NCBI RefSeq assembly: GCF_900113735.1
Contig: NZ_FOQM01000019.1
Coordinates: 1 to 64,000 of the forward strand
Reading direction: 5' to 3'
Length of the DNA stretch: 64,000 bases
From: Bradyrhizobium sp. Gha
Lineage (GTDB): Bacteria > Pseudomonadota > Alphaproteobacteria > Rhizobiales > Xanthobacteraceae
Positions within the stretch are counted from its first letter, which is position 1. Every line of letters begins with the position of its first letter. Shown in pieces: positions 39,156 through 46,622 of the stretch. Below the pieces are notes generated by a model, which saw only the letters and a list, made by a program, of their open reading frames with translations, made no database searches and was not told the DNA's origin. A program made the position numbers and the translations under genes.

Positions 39156-40130
39156 ATGATCACCCGCCGTTCCGCGCTCGGCCTGCTCGCCGCTACGCCG
39201 CTTGCAGCCAGCCCGCTGTCGAAAGCCTTCGCGGCGGATTATCCGTCCCGGCCGGTGAAGTTCGTGGTCGGCTATCCGCCCGGCGGTGCAACCGACATCC
39301 TCGCGCGCCTGATCGGCCAGCGGCTGTCGGAGCGGCTCGGCCAGCAATTCGTGATCGAGAACAAGCCGGGCGCCGGCAACAACATCGGCACCGAATCCGT
39401 CGTGAACGCCGAGCCCGATGGCTACACCGTGCTCCTGGTCAATCCGGCGAACTACATCAACTCGACGCTCTACACCAACCTCAAATTCAACTTCGTTCGC
39501 GACATCGCGCCGATCGCCGCCTTCCAGCGCGTGCCGAACGTGATGACCGTCAACAAGGACGTGCCTGCCAAGACGGTTGCCGAGTTCATCGAGTACGTGA
39601 AAGCCAATCCCGGCAAGGTGAACATGGCCTCTTCCGGCAACGGCACCTCGGTGCATCTGTCCGGCGAAATGTTCATGGCGCTGACCGGCTGCAAGATGCA
39701 GCACGTGCCCTATCGCGGCGCGGCGCCCGCGATCACCGACATGCTCGGCGGACAGGTGCAGGTGATCTTCGACAACATGCCGTCGATCATCCAGCACATC
39801 CGCTCCGGTTCGCTGCGCGCGCTCGGCGTCACAACCGCCCAGCGCTCGCCACAGCTTCCCGACGTGCCGGCGATCGGCGAGACCGTGAAAGACTATGAGG
39901 CAAGCGCGCTGTTCGGCATGGGTGCGCCGAAGAACATGCCCAAGGACATGATCGCCAAGCTCAACAACGAGATCAACGCGCTCATGAAAGAGCCGTCCAT
40001 GACCAAGCGCCTGGTCGAGCTTGGCGGCGATCCGCTCGGCTTGACGCCGGAGGCGTTCGGCCAGGAGATCGAGGCGGAGACCGCCAAGTGGAAGAAAGTC
40101 GTCGAGTTCGCCGGCCTCAAGGTCGAGTAG
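39156..40130 (+). CDS. Bug/TctC-family periplasmic solute-binding protein
   Basis: 324 aa. Signal peptide MITRRSALGLLAATPLAASPLSKAFAA is long, with an RR that could be Tat-type (given here as residues 1-27: RRSALGLL core). The mature protein has the family start YPSRPVKFVVGYPPGGATDI, the ENKPGAGNNIG ligand loop and VPYRGAAPAITDMLGGQVQV. Bug proteins bind carboxylates and serve tripartite tricarboxylate transporters, but no tctA/tctB genes lie here, so it is an orphan. A terminator follows. Confidence 0.92.
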   Translation: MITRRSALGLLAATPLAASPLSKAFAADYPSRPVKFVVGYPPGGATDILARLIGQRLSERLGQQFVIENKPGAGNNIGTESVVNAEPDGYTVLLVNPANYINSTLYTNLKFNFVRDIAPIAAFQRVPNVMTVNKDVPAKTVAEFIEYVKANPGKVNMASSGNGTSVHLSGEMFMALTGCKMQHVPYRGAAPAITDMLGGQVQVIFDNMPSIIQHIRSGSLRALGVTTAQRSPQLPDVPAIGETVKDYEASALFGMGAPKNMPKDMIAKLNNEINALMKEPSMTKRLVELGGDPLGLTPEAFGQEIEAETAKWKKVVEFAGLKVE

Positions 40131-40151
40131 CTTGATCGACCGGGAATTGAA

Positions 40152-40175
40152 CCCCGCCGCAAGGCGGGGCTTTTT
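40152..40175 (+). terminator. Rho-independent terminator after the Bug gene
   Basis: CCCCGCC-GCAA-GGCGGGG (40152-40169) followed by CTTTTT. Confidence 0.9.
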
Positions 40176-40193
40176 CCGTGCGCGAGTTCCTGC

Positions 40194-40221
40194 TTGACGG
40201 GCCGACGTTAGCGCCTATACT
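40194..40221 (+). promoter_or_regulatory. Promoter of the arsR operon
   Basis: TTGACG (40194-40199), 16-nt spacer, TATACT (40216-40221). The predicted transcript start (about 40228-40229) coincides with the arsR ATG at 40229. Confidence 0.7.
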
Positions 40222-40240
40222 AAACCCTATGGTTAAGTAT
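40217..40240. promoter_or_regulatory. Operator-like inverted repeat over the arsR start codon
   Basis: ATACTAAACC-CTAT-GGTTAAGTAT: 10-bp arms with one mismatch and a 4-bp spacer. It overlaps the -10 element, the transcript start and the ATG, the expected place for an ArsR-type repressor site. Confidence 0.65.
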
Positions 40241-40681
40241 CAGGACGAGACGCTTGATCGCACCTTTGCGGCATTGTCGGATCCGACGCGGCGCGCATTG
40301 CTGGCCCGCCTCGGCGAAAAGGAGAGCCTGTCCGTGAGCGAGCTGGCGGCGCCATTTTCGATCTCGCTGCCGGCAATCATGAAACATCTCGACGTGCTGA
40401 CGGATGCAGGCCTGATCGTGCGGGAGAAGACCGGGCGCACGGTTTCCTGCCGGCTCACCGCGCAGCCGATGGAGCAGGCGATGGACTGGCTCAATCGCTA
40501 TGCCCAATTCTGGTCCGAGAGTTTCGACCGCCTTGCCGCCTTTGTGGAGGACAAACCATGGTCAACGCCGTCGCCAACGTCGCCGGACGCGCAAACGAAG
40601 GCCCAAGCCTTACGCTCACACGCCGGCTCCGCGCGCGGCCGGAAAAGGTCTTCGCCGCCTGGACGCAAGCCGCGCAGCTAG
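40229..40681 (+). CDS. ArsR-family transcriptional regulator
   Basis: 150 aa. The winged-helix part is plain in residues 1-100: FAALSDPTRRALLARLGEKE, VSELAAPFSISLPAIMKHLDVL as recognition region, and LTDAGLIVREKTGR. It lacks the metal-binding Cys of true ArsR and is of the type paired with SRPBCC proteins. The normal family end is near FDRLAAFVEDKP; here the frame runs on for about 40 more residues (Ser/Pro/Arg-rich) inside the next gene. No ribosome site is seen before the ATG, which fits a leaderless message. Confidence 0.88.
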   Translation: MVKYQDETLDRTFAALSDPTRRALLARLGEKESLSVSELAAPFSISLPAIMKHLDVLTDAGLIVREKTGRTVSCRLTAQPMEQAMDWLNRYAQFWSESFDRLAAFVEDKPWSTPSPTSPDAQTKAQALRSHAGSARGRKRSSPPGRKPRS

Positions 40682-41025
40682 TGCAATGGTTCGGGCCGCC
40701 GAGCATGAAGCCGGCGACGCTGAACGCCGAACTCGACGTCCGCGCCGGCGGCCGCTACCGCATCTCGTTCACGCGCGACGACGGCGAATATTTCGAGGCG
40801 AACGGCCTCTACCGTGAGGTCGTGCCGAACGAGCGGTTGGTCTTCACCTGGGCCTGGCATTCGACACCGGAGCGCGAATCATTGGTGACGATCACGCTGA
40901 AGCCTGACAGTGCCGGCACGCTGATGATCTTTCATCACGCTCAGTTCTTCGACGAAACTGCACGCGACAACCATCAGCGTGGCTGGAACTCGTTCTTCGA
41001 CAAGCTCGACGCCTTCGTCGGTTGA
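40558..41025 (+). CDS. SRPBCC/AHSA1-family protein
   Basis: 155 aa START-like fold: LTLTRRLRARPEKVFAAWT, then WFGPPSMKPA, AGGRYRISF, YREVVPNERLVFTWAW and a C-terminal helix GWNSFFDKLDAFV. Such proteins bind hydrophobic ligands and are typically encoded after an ArsR regulator, as here. The ATG at 40558 lies 124 nt inside the arsR frame, an unusually long overlap. Confidence 0.88.
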   Translation: MVNAVANVAGRANEGPSLTLTRRLRARPEKVFAAWTQAAQLVQWFGPPSMKPATLNAELDVRAGGRYRISFTRDDGEYFEANGLYREVVPNERLVFTWAWHSTPERESLVTITLKPDSAGTLMIFHHAQFFDETARDNHQRGWNSFFDKLDAFVG

Positions 41026-41045
41026 TCCGGACAGAGGAGGATATC

Positions 41046-41780
41046 ATGCAGCAACATCAGATCGTCTCGCGCGAGCAATGGGTCGCGGCTCGCAAGGTCC
41101 ATCTGGCGCGCGAGAAGGAGTTTTCACGGGCGCGCGAGCGCCTCGCCGAGGAGCGCCGCGCATTACCTTGGGTGAAAGTCGACAAGAGCTACATGTTCGA
41201 CGCGCCGGACGGCCAGGTGACGTTGGCTGATCTCTTCAAGGGCCGCCCGCAGCTCGTGGTCCAACATGTGATGTTCGCGCCGGACTGGGAAGCTGCCTGC
41301 AAGAGCTGCTCGTTCTGGGCCGATGGCTTCGAGCGCATGGTGCCGCATCTGGCGGCGCGCGACACCACCATGGTCGCGATCTCGCTGGCCCCGGTCCCGA
41401 AGCTCGAGGCGTTCAAGAAACGCATGGGCTGGAGTTTCGATTGGGTGTCGTCAGGCCGCAACGACTTCAACTCCGATTACGGAGTCTCGTTCACGCGCGA
41501 GCAGATCGAGCAGGGCGTGCCGAAATACAATTTCGGCACCACGCCGTTCTACGGCCCGGAGCTGCCCGGCATCAGCGTGTTCTTTCGCGACGAGGCAGGC
41601 GAGATCTTTCATACCTATTCCTGCTTCGCCCGCGGCCTCGACATGATGAACGCGGCTTATCAATATCTCGACCTCACCCCGCTCGGCCGACACGAGGAAG
41701 GCCTGCCCTATCCGATGGACTGGGTCCGCCTGCGCGACCAGTACGAGTCACAGGCAAAGAGCGCGTGCTGCCACGGCTGA
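41046..41780 (+). CDS. DUF899 family thioredoxin-like protein
   Basis: 244 aa. DUF899 hallmarks: HQIVSREQWVAARKVHLAREKEF is split by the family start, RALPWVKVDKSY, LVVQHVMFAPDWEAACKSCSFWADGF with a CxxC-like pair, and GWSFDWVSSGRNDFNSDYG. The fold is thioredoxin-like, but activity is unproven. The ATG at 41046 follows gaggaggat. It is third in the arsR-SRPBCC-DUF899 operon, a recurrent set. Confidence 0.87.
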   Translation: MQQHQIVSREQWVAARKVHLAREKEFSRARERLAEERRALPWVKVDKSYMFDAPDGQVTLADLFKGRPQLVVQHVMFAPDWEAACKSCSFWADGFERMVPHLAARDTTMVAISLAPVPKLEAFKKRMGWSFDWVSSGRNDFNSDYGVSFTREQIEQGVPKYNFGTTPFYGPELPGISVFFRDEAGEIFHTYSCFARGLDMMNAAYQYLDLTPLGRHEEGLPYPMDWVRLRDQYESQAKSACCHG

Positions 41781-43029
41781 GGGCGGCTACTTCTTCGCGT
41801 CGGCCTCTTCCGTGCCTTTGCACGAGATCAGCATCGTATAGGCGCGAGCGTTGCCGGCGATCTCGGTGGTTTTGAGCTCGCCCTTCGGCTGGCACCACCG
41901 AATTGTCAAGGAAGTCGCGCAGCGCGCCGGTCTTGATCGCGAAGTTGATGTTCTCGGGGATGTCGCCTGTCAGCGCGGCAATGCGCAATCCGGGGAGCTT
42001 TCCGGTGACCACGCCAACGATCTGACCGCTGGTGTCGAACAGTGGGCCGCCGCTGTTGCCGGGCTGCACCGGTGCGCTGATTTGCAGGAATCGCGTGTCG
42101 TTGCGCATGCCGCTGAGCGAGCTCACGATGCCGGTCGTCACGGTGAAGTCCGACGTGAGCAGGCCGTGATAAGGAAAGCCGATCGCAACGACCGAATCGC
42201 CGGAGCGGAAGGAGCGGTCACGGATCCGGGCATATTCCTTGAATGTCGCGGTCGACGGCGCCTGCAAAAGAGCGAGATCGTTGTTCGCGTCAGCAGACAC
42301 CACGCGCAATAACATCGCTGCCTCGCCAGTGAGATTTCCTTTGAGCTCGCTGCAACCTTCGATTACGTGGTTGTTGGTGACGATGTGGCCGCTGGCGCTG
42401 ACCACGAAGCCGGTGCCAAATCCGGAGCTGCTCTTGCTCGCTTTGGCAGGCTTGCCTGCCGCCGGTGGCGCCTGCTTGTCCGCCGCGACGGCTGGCTTGG
42501 CGGCACTCTTGGTGAAGTCGCCGGCCTTGTCGAGGCCGTCGGCCTTCACCTTGGTCACGCAATTGGCCAATGCAGCGATCACCGGTCCGGTCGAGGTGAG
42601 GTTAAAATTCAGAACGGCGCTGCCGGCCGTCGCCACCATCAGGGTCGCCTTCTGAAACGTACGCACGACATTCAGCGGCATGACTGCCGTGAGCATGTCG
42701 GGCCGGTACGCCGCGGCGTACAGCCTGGCTTGCTGCTGCCCGTCAAAGGTCACGTCGATCGCGGCATTCTCGCCCTTGTTGAAGTGATAGTTGGGACTCG
42801 CAAAGGCGAGCGACCATGTGCCGGCGGCATTTTGGCTCACGACGAGGATGACGCCGTTCGCATAAGGCGCTGTCGCCGCGCAATGCGAGAAGGCGCCCGT
42901 CTCGTCGTTGCTGAACGCGCCGCCGACCCAGCCGCCGACGTTGACGGTGCCAAACGGTCCTTTCGCATGCGCCGTCTCGAGAAGACACATCTGCAGCAGA
43001 GCTGCAGCGATGAACGACCTTAACCACAT
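41674..43029 (-). CDS. Trypsin-like serine protease, frameshifted near the C-terminus
   Basis: 451 aa as read. Signal peptide FIAAALLQMCLLETAHA; an N-terminal domain of about 180 residues; an Ala/Lys/Pro-rich linker; and a chymotrypsin/DegP-type protease domain with His (IVTNNHVIEG), Asp (NDLALLQ) and Ser (QPGNSGGPLFD). There is no PDZ domain. After DNSVVP (about 41900) the sequence turns low-complexity Arg-rich. Another frame at the same place reads KGELKTTEIAGNARAYTMLI and stops at 41787, clearly the original tail. The frameshift extends the frame about 110 nt into the DUF899 gene on the other strand. The triad itself is intact. Confidence 0.82.
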   Translation of the reverse strand: MWLRSFIAAALLQMCLLETAHAKGPFGTVNVGGWVGGAFSNDETGAFSHCAATAPYANGVILVVSQNAAGTWSLAFASPNYHFNKGENAAIDVTFDGQQQARLYAAAYRPDMLTAVMPLNVVRTFQKATLMVATAGSAVLNFNLTSTGPVIAALANCVTKVKADGLDKAGDFTKSAAKPAVAADKQAPPAAGKPAKASKSSSGFGTGFVVSASGHIVTNNHVIEGCSELKGNLTGEAAMLLRVVSADANNDLALLQAPSTATFKEYARIRDRSFRSGDSVVAIGFPYHGLLTSDFTVTTGIVSSLSGMRNDTRFLQISAPVQPGNSGGPLFDTSGQIVGVVTGKLPGLRIAALTGDIPENINFAIKTGALRDFLDNSVVPAEGRAQNHRDRRQRSRLYDADLVQRHGRGRREEVAALSRGSTRSLPVTRTGRAGGPSPSDRAGLPRVGRAG

Positions 43030-43131
43030 GACTTCCCCCCAGGCACCCTCGCCGCATCTTAGCTGGGCTGTCGACCGAAATGCAACCGCTGGTTGTCTAC
43101 GCGGAACCGTCTGCGCAGGCGATTTCCCGGC

Positions 43132-43159
43132 TTGCCTTTACTTTGTAACGCGGTATACT
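43132..43159 (+). promoter_or_regulatory. Promoter of the membrane-protein/regulator/uppS operon
   Basis: TTGCCT (43132-43137), 16-nt spacer, TATACT (43154-43159). The -10 element overlaps the operator at 43157-43173. Confidence 0.6.
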
Positions 43160-43173
43160 TTGCATCACAAAGT
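43157..43173. promoter_or_regulatory. Operator 1: ACTTTG-N5-CAAAGT
   Basis: ACTTTG-CATCA-CAAAGT is a perfect 6-5-6 inverted repeat overlapping the -10 and predicted transcript start of the operon. The identical arms recur at 44228-44244. Confidence 0.75.
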
Positions 43174-43220
43174 GATCGGAAGAGCCGATCCGCGAGCGTG
43201 GGTGGAGCGGAGTTTTGGCG

Positions 43221-43844
43221 TTGCCAATGCGCGATCTCGACAAGGCACTGGCTGACATCGTGGCGATCCGCAGCCAGATTGCGGCCGGCACGGCGTTCCG
43301 CGGCTATGGTCCGGCCACGATGGCGGCGACCGGAGCTGTCGCGCTTGTCACCGCCGTCCTGCAATTCTGGCTGCTCCGCGATCCCACCGGCGAGCCGCTC
43401 GGCTTCTTCTTCGGCTGGTTCATCGCGGCTGCGTTGTCCGCCCTGATCATCTGGATCGAGATGCGCGCGCGCTCGCGCCGCCATCATTCGGGTCTGGCCG
43501 ACGCCATGATCCATCAGGCCGTCGAACAGTTCCTGCCCGCGGGCGTCGCCGGTGTCCTGCTTGCGGTGGTGATGTGGAAGTTCGCCGCGGAGACGCTGTG
43601 GCTGCTCCCGGGGCTATGGCAGATCCTGGTGTCGCTCGGCATTTTCGCCTCTGTCCGCTGGCTGCCGCGCGGCGTGGCATTCGCCGGGGCCTGGTACTTC
43701 ATCTCGGGCTTTGTGGTCGTGGTGCTTGCGAGCCGGACCCACATGCTGTCGCCTTGGACCATGGGCTTGCCCTTCGTCATCGGCCAATCGCTCATGGCGG
43801 CCATTCTGTATTTCGCGTCCGGAGACAATGATGTCGAAGACTGA
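43221..43844 (+). CDS. Hypothetical integral membrane protein, operon with regulator and uppS
   Basis: About 207 aa. The TTG at 43221 has ggag 8 nt upstream; the ATG at 43227 is the alternative. Residues 1-30 are soluble (LDKALADIVAIRSQIAAG). Five or six hydrophobic helices follow (MAATGAVALVTAVLQFWLL, FFFGWFIAAALSALIIWI, FLPAGVAGVLLAVVMW, FAGAWYFISGFVVVVLAS, and others). No family function is known. The end overlaps the regulator gene by 14 nt. Confidence 0.75.
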   Translation: MPMRDLDKALADIVAIRSQIAAGTAFRGYGPATMAATGAVALVTAVLQFWLLRDPTGEPLGFFFGWFIAAALSALIIWIEMRARSRRHHSGLADAMIHQAVEQFLPAGVAGVLLAVVMWKFAAETLWLLPGLWQILVSLGIFASVRWLPRGVAFAGAWYFISGFVVVVLASRTHMLSPWTMGLPFVIGQSLMAAILYFASGDNDVED

Positions 43845-44205
43845 CAGCGCGCCGTTCTCTTATGAGGGGCTCGACCGTGTGATCCACGAGAAGGCGAGGC
43901 TTGGGCTGCTGACCTCGTTGATGGCTCACCCGAAGGGGCTTGCGTTCGCCGATCTGAAACAGCTCTGCGGCCTTACCGACGGCAATCTCAGCCGGCACCT
44001 CGCGGTGCTCCAGGAGGCTGGCCTCGTCGAGGTCACGAAGGGCTATGAAGGAAATCGCCCGCACACCACCTGCCGTCTGACCAAGACCGGCCGTCGCCGC
44101 TTCCTCGACTATCTCGCGGTGCTCGAGCGGCTGGTACGCGACGCCGCCAAGGCTGCGGGCCGCGAAGCGTCGCCGCTCGGCCGCCTCGGCATTCTTTCGA
44201 CCTGA
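43831..44205 (+). CDS. Winged-helix transcriptional regulator
   Basis: 124 aa. The ATG at 43831 is 6 nt after ggag (another ATG at 43828 is closer than ideal). The DNA-binding part reads HEKARLGLLTSLMAHPKGLAF, FADLKQLCGLTDGNLSRHLAVL (recognition helix) and a wing, EVTKGYEGNRPHTTCRLT; a dimerisation helix ends the protein. This matches the HTH_27-like, MarR/ArsR-related group. The two ACTTTG-N5-CAAAGT repeats flanking its operon are its probable binding sites. Confidence 0.85.
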   Translation: MSKTDSAPFSYEGLDRVIHEKARLGLLTSLMAHPKGLAFADLKQLCGLTDGNLSRHLAVLQEAGLVEVTKGYEGNRPHTTCRLTKTGRRRFLDYLAVLERLVRDAAKAAGREASPLGRLGILST

Positions 44206-44227
44206 CTGTCCCCCATTTTGAGCGGAG

Positions 44228-44244
44228 ACTTTGCGATGCAAAGT
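44228..44244. promoter_or_regulatory. Operator 2: ACTTTG-N5-CAAAGT over the uppS start codon
   Basis: ACTTTG-CGATG-CAAAGT, perfect arms identical to 43157-43173. The ATG of uppS (44236) lies in the spacer, and ggag (44224-44227) just before it. Confidence 0.75.
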
Positions 44245-44976
44245 GACACAACGTGCCACAACGAGAAACTTCATGTCGGCATCATCATGGACGGCAACGG
44301 GCGATGGGCGACGCGGCGGGGTCTGTCGCGCGTGCGCGGCCACGAGGCCGGCGTGGAGACGATTCGGCGAATCGTCGAAGCCGCGCCCAAGCAGGGCATC
44401 GGCACGCTGACGCTGTACGCGTTCTCGACCGACAATTGGCGCCGGCCGAAGGCCGAGGTCGCCGCGCTGATGACGCTGCTTCGCTTCTATCTCGCCAATG
44501 AGGTGCAGAGCCTCGCGAAGAATGGTGTCCGCCTCAACGTCATCGGCCGCCGCGACCGCCTGCCGGATGGCATCGCCAATGCCATCGCGCGCGCGGAGGC
44601 GGACACCGCACACGGCACCACGCTGCACTTACGCATCGCGGTCGACTATTCCGCGCGCGACGCCATCCTGAATGCCGCGGCGAAGGCGGCTGCGCTGACC
44701 AGCCTGACCCGCGAAGCCTTCTCACAGCTCGTCACCGGCGAGGCGGGCTTGCGCGACGTCGATCTCATCATCCGTACCTCGGGCGAGAAGCGCTTGTCGG
44801 ACTTCCTGCTCTGGGAAGGCGCCTATGCCGAGCTGCATTTCACCGAGCGGATGTGGCCGGAATTCGATGCAGGCGATCTCGCCGCTGCGCTGGCCTCCTT
44901 TCACGGCCGCGAGCGCCGCTTCGGCGGCCTCCAGGCCATCATGCCAAACGAGGTGCCGTCACTCTCGCGGGCGTGA
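44236..44976 (+). CDS. uppS: Cis-prenyltransferase (undecaprenyl diphosphate synthase family)
   Basis: 246 aa. The catalytic and substrate motifs are intact: HVGIIMDGNGRWATRRG with the Asp in MDGNGRW, GIGTLTLYAFSTDNWRRP, and DLIIRTSGEKRLSDFLLW. The family adds isoprene units in cis to farnesyl diphosphate to make the C55 lipid carrier. The usual housekeeping uppS lies with frr and cdsA; this copy follows a membrane protein and a regulator instead, so it is probably a second, regulated enzyme whose product length is unknown. TTG at 44218 is an alternative start. Confidence 0.9.
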   Translation: MQSDTTCHNEKLHVGIIMDGNGRWATRRGLSRVRGHEAGVETIRRIVEAAPKQGIGTLTLYAFSTDNWRRPKAEVAALMTLLRFYLANEVQSLAKNGVRLNVIGRRDRLPDGIANAIARAEADTAHGTTLHLRIAVDYSARDAILNAAAKAAALTSLTREAFSQLVTGEAGLRDVDLIIRTSGEKRLSDFLLWEGAYAELHFTERMWPEFDAGDLAAALASFHGRERRFGGLQAIMPNEVPSLSRA

Positions 44977-45035
44977 GGCTGGACCGCATCGCTGAATTCT
45001 GATGTCGTGGAGCACCCTCATTCCCGAGTGATCGC

Positions 45036-45725
45036 ATGACGTCCTTCAAAACCATTCGTGCCCGCGCCGAGAAGCGCAAGGGCGGGCCCAAGGCGCTCGA
45101 GAAGCTGATGCCTGACAAGCCCGGCCTGAAGGGTCTGGCGAATCTCGGCGACGACCGCATCCTCGCCGAGATGGCGCGACGGGTGTTTTGCGCAGGCTTT
45201 GCCTGGAGCGTGATCGAGGCGAAATGGGACGGTTTCGAAGACGCGTTCCTGCGCTTCCAGCCGGTCAAGCTCAGCTTCCAGCCCGAGGATTATTGGGAAG
45301 CCCTGCTGCGCGACGCGCGGATCGTGCGCAATGGCGCCAAGATCATGTCGGTGCGCGACAATGCAGCCTTCGTGCAGGAGATCGCGACAGAGCACGGCAG
45401 CTTCGGCAAGTTTCTGGCGAAATGGCCGCCGTCGAACCAGATCGGCCTGCTCGATCTGCTCACCAAGCGCGGCTCCCGGCTCGGCGGCAACACCGGTCAG
45501 ATGCTGCTGCGTTTCGTCGGCTGGGACGGTTTTGTGACATCGCGGGATGTCGTCGCTTGCTTGCGCGATGCCGGTCTCGACATCGCCGAAGAGGTCAAGT
45601 CGAAGGGCGATCTCGCAAAGGTGCAGGCACAGTTCAACGCTTGGGCCGAGGAGACGGGTCTGCCTTACACCTATCTGTCACGCATCTGCGCCCTCTCGGT
45701 TGGCGAGAACAGGATCGAGCACTAG
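45036..45725 (+). CDS. tag: DNA-3-methyladenine glycosylase I family protein
   Basis: 229 aa. The HhH-superfamily Tag pattern is recognisable: DDRILAEMARRVFCAGFAWSV, IEAKWDGFEDAFLRFQP, ARIVRNGAKIMSVRDNA, and GGNTGQMLLRFVGWDGF. It would excise alkylated adenine from DNA. Some Zn-ligand features of classical E. coli Tag are not obvious, so it may be a divergent member. Stand-alone, 59 nt after uppS. Confidence 0.85.
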   Translation: MTSFKTIRARAEKRKGGPKALEKLMPDKPGLKGLANLGDDRILAEMARRVFCAGFAWSVIEAKWDGFEDAFLRFQPVKLSFQPEDYWEALLRDARIVRNGAKIMSVRDNAAFVQEIATEHGSFGKFLAKWPPSNQIGLLDLLTKRGSRLGGNTGQMLLRFVGWDGFVTSRDVVACLRDAGLDIAEEVKSKGDLAKVQAQFNAWAEETGLPYTYLSRICALSVGENRIEH

Positions 45726-45925
45726 TTCACGGCGATGTCACGCCTAATCGGGCGGATCGTGCGTCGTGTGGCGATTTTGCGCCGTCTGCGCGGCAGATGA
45801 AATCGCGCGATCACGAATTAAATTTCCCAGGAACATTTGTGCGCAGCACCCGTTCGGGAGTTTGAGCCAGGCGGTACAGGCGCCCGCTCAGTTCCATGAA
45901 CACGAGTGACAGAACGGAGCAGCTC

Positions 45926-46219
45926 ATGAAGCTCACATCCGAACAGGTGAAGCAGACCGTCAACCAGCTCGGCGCCCAGGTGCTGCCCGACGAGCATCCC
46001 GCCATACCCCAGCTCAACAGCATGTTCGGCGACCACACGTTCTTCGTCGACGAGATGGGCCTGAAGGTTCTCGAGCCGACCTCGTCGCTCAGCGCGGAGC
46101 GCGAGACCGGCGAAGTCGTCAGCCTCGCCGACTGGAGTGATGCCGATCTGACCCGCTTGATGGCGCACGAACCGGAGCCCACCGGCGTGATCGTCGTGTT
46201 CGAGCACGTCAGGCACTGA
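45926..46219 (+). CDS. Hypothetical small acidic protein
   Basis: 97 aa from the ATG at 45926, preceded by cggagc; the frame is open to an earlier ATG at 45896. It is acidic, with no membrane helix: KLTSEQVKQTVNQLGAQVLP, then FGDHTFFVDEMGLKVLEP and a C-terminal VIVVFEHV strand. No family recognised. 45726-45895 shows nothing. Confidence 0.68.
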   Translation: MKLTSEQVKQTVNQLGAQVLPDEHPAIPQLNSMFGDHTFFVDEMGLKVLEPTSSLSAERETGEVVSLADWSDADLTRLMAHEPEPTGVIVVFEHVRH

Positions 46220-46236
46220 CTGGGATACGCCAAGCA

Positions 46237-46261
46237 CCACCCTTCGGGCGACGAAGGGTGG
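46237..46261. terminator. Perfect 10-bp hairpin after the 97-aa gene
   Basis: CCACCCTTCG-GGCGA-CGAAGGGTGG, 18 nt past the stop. There is no T-run, so it may stop transcription only with Rho or protect the RNA end. Confidence 0.5.
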
Positions 46262-46334
46262 CTCATCAGACCTGCGGTGAGCCGCTGATATCCGATCCGA
46301 CCCTGTGCAGAACGGCCCAAGCGGTTTAGGCTCT

Positions 46335-46365
46335 TCGATGTGGGTACATCACCCAAAACCATCGA
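46335..46365 (+). promoter_or_regulatory. Compound hairpin just before a ribosome site
   Basis: Outer stem TCGATG (46335-46340) / CATCGA (46360-46365) encloses a directly stacked inner hairpin TGGGT-ACATC-ACCCA (46341-46355). The ribosome site aggaggtg of the 68-aa gene starts about 12 nt later. Confidence 0.4.
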
Positions 46366-46389
46366 GGCGACTTGCAGGAGGTGACGACC

Positions 46390-46596
46390 ATGGATGTCGA
46401 CAAGGCTACTGCCGTGATTTCCGCAGCCGGTATCGAACTGACCGACCGGCGCCGAAACAGCGCCGATGATGGCTGGTCGCTCAGCTTCTCCAACGGCGCC
46501 GTCGTCGAAGTCGGGGACAAGGGAGATGTCTCCGCTTCGGGCAAGGGTGCCGAGGTGGTCGCAGGCCTGCTGGGGCTGCCCGGCAAATCTGCTTGA
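46390..46596 (+). CDS. Hypothetical small protein
   Basis: 68 aa. The ATG at 46390 follows a strong aggaggtgac. Sequence: helix DKATAVISAAGIEL, two or three short strands (GWSLSFSNGAVVEVGD), then a Gly/Ala helix (GAEVVAGLLGLPG). Soluble, no recognised family. Good start signals and codon use argue that it is real. Confidence 0.65.
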   Translation: MDVDKATAVISAAGIELTDRRRNSADDGWSLSFSNGAVVEVGDKGDVSASGKGAEVVAGLLGLPGKSA

Positions 46597-46622
46597 GGCC
46601 GCAGGCGCAGGGCCTGACCCCT

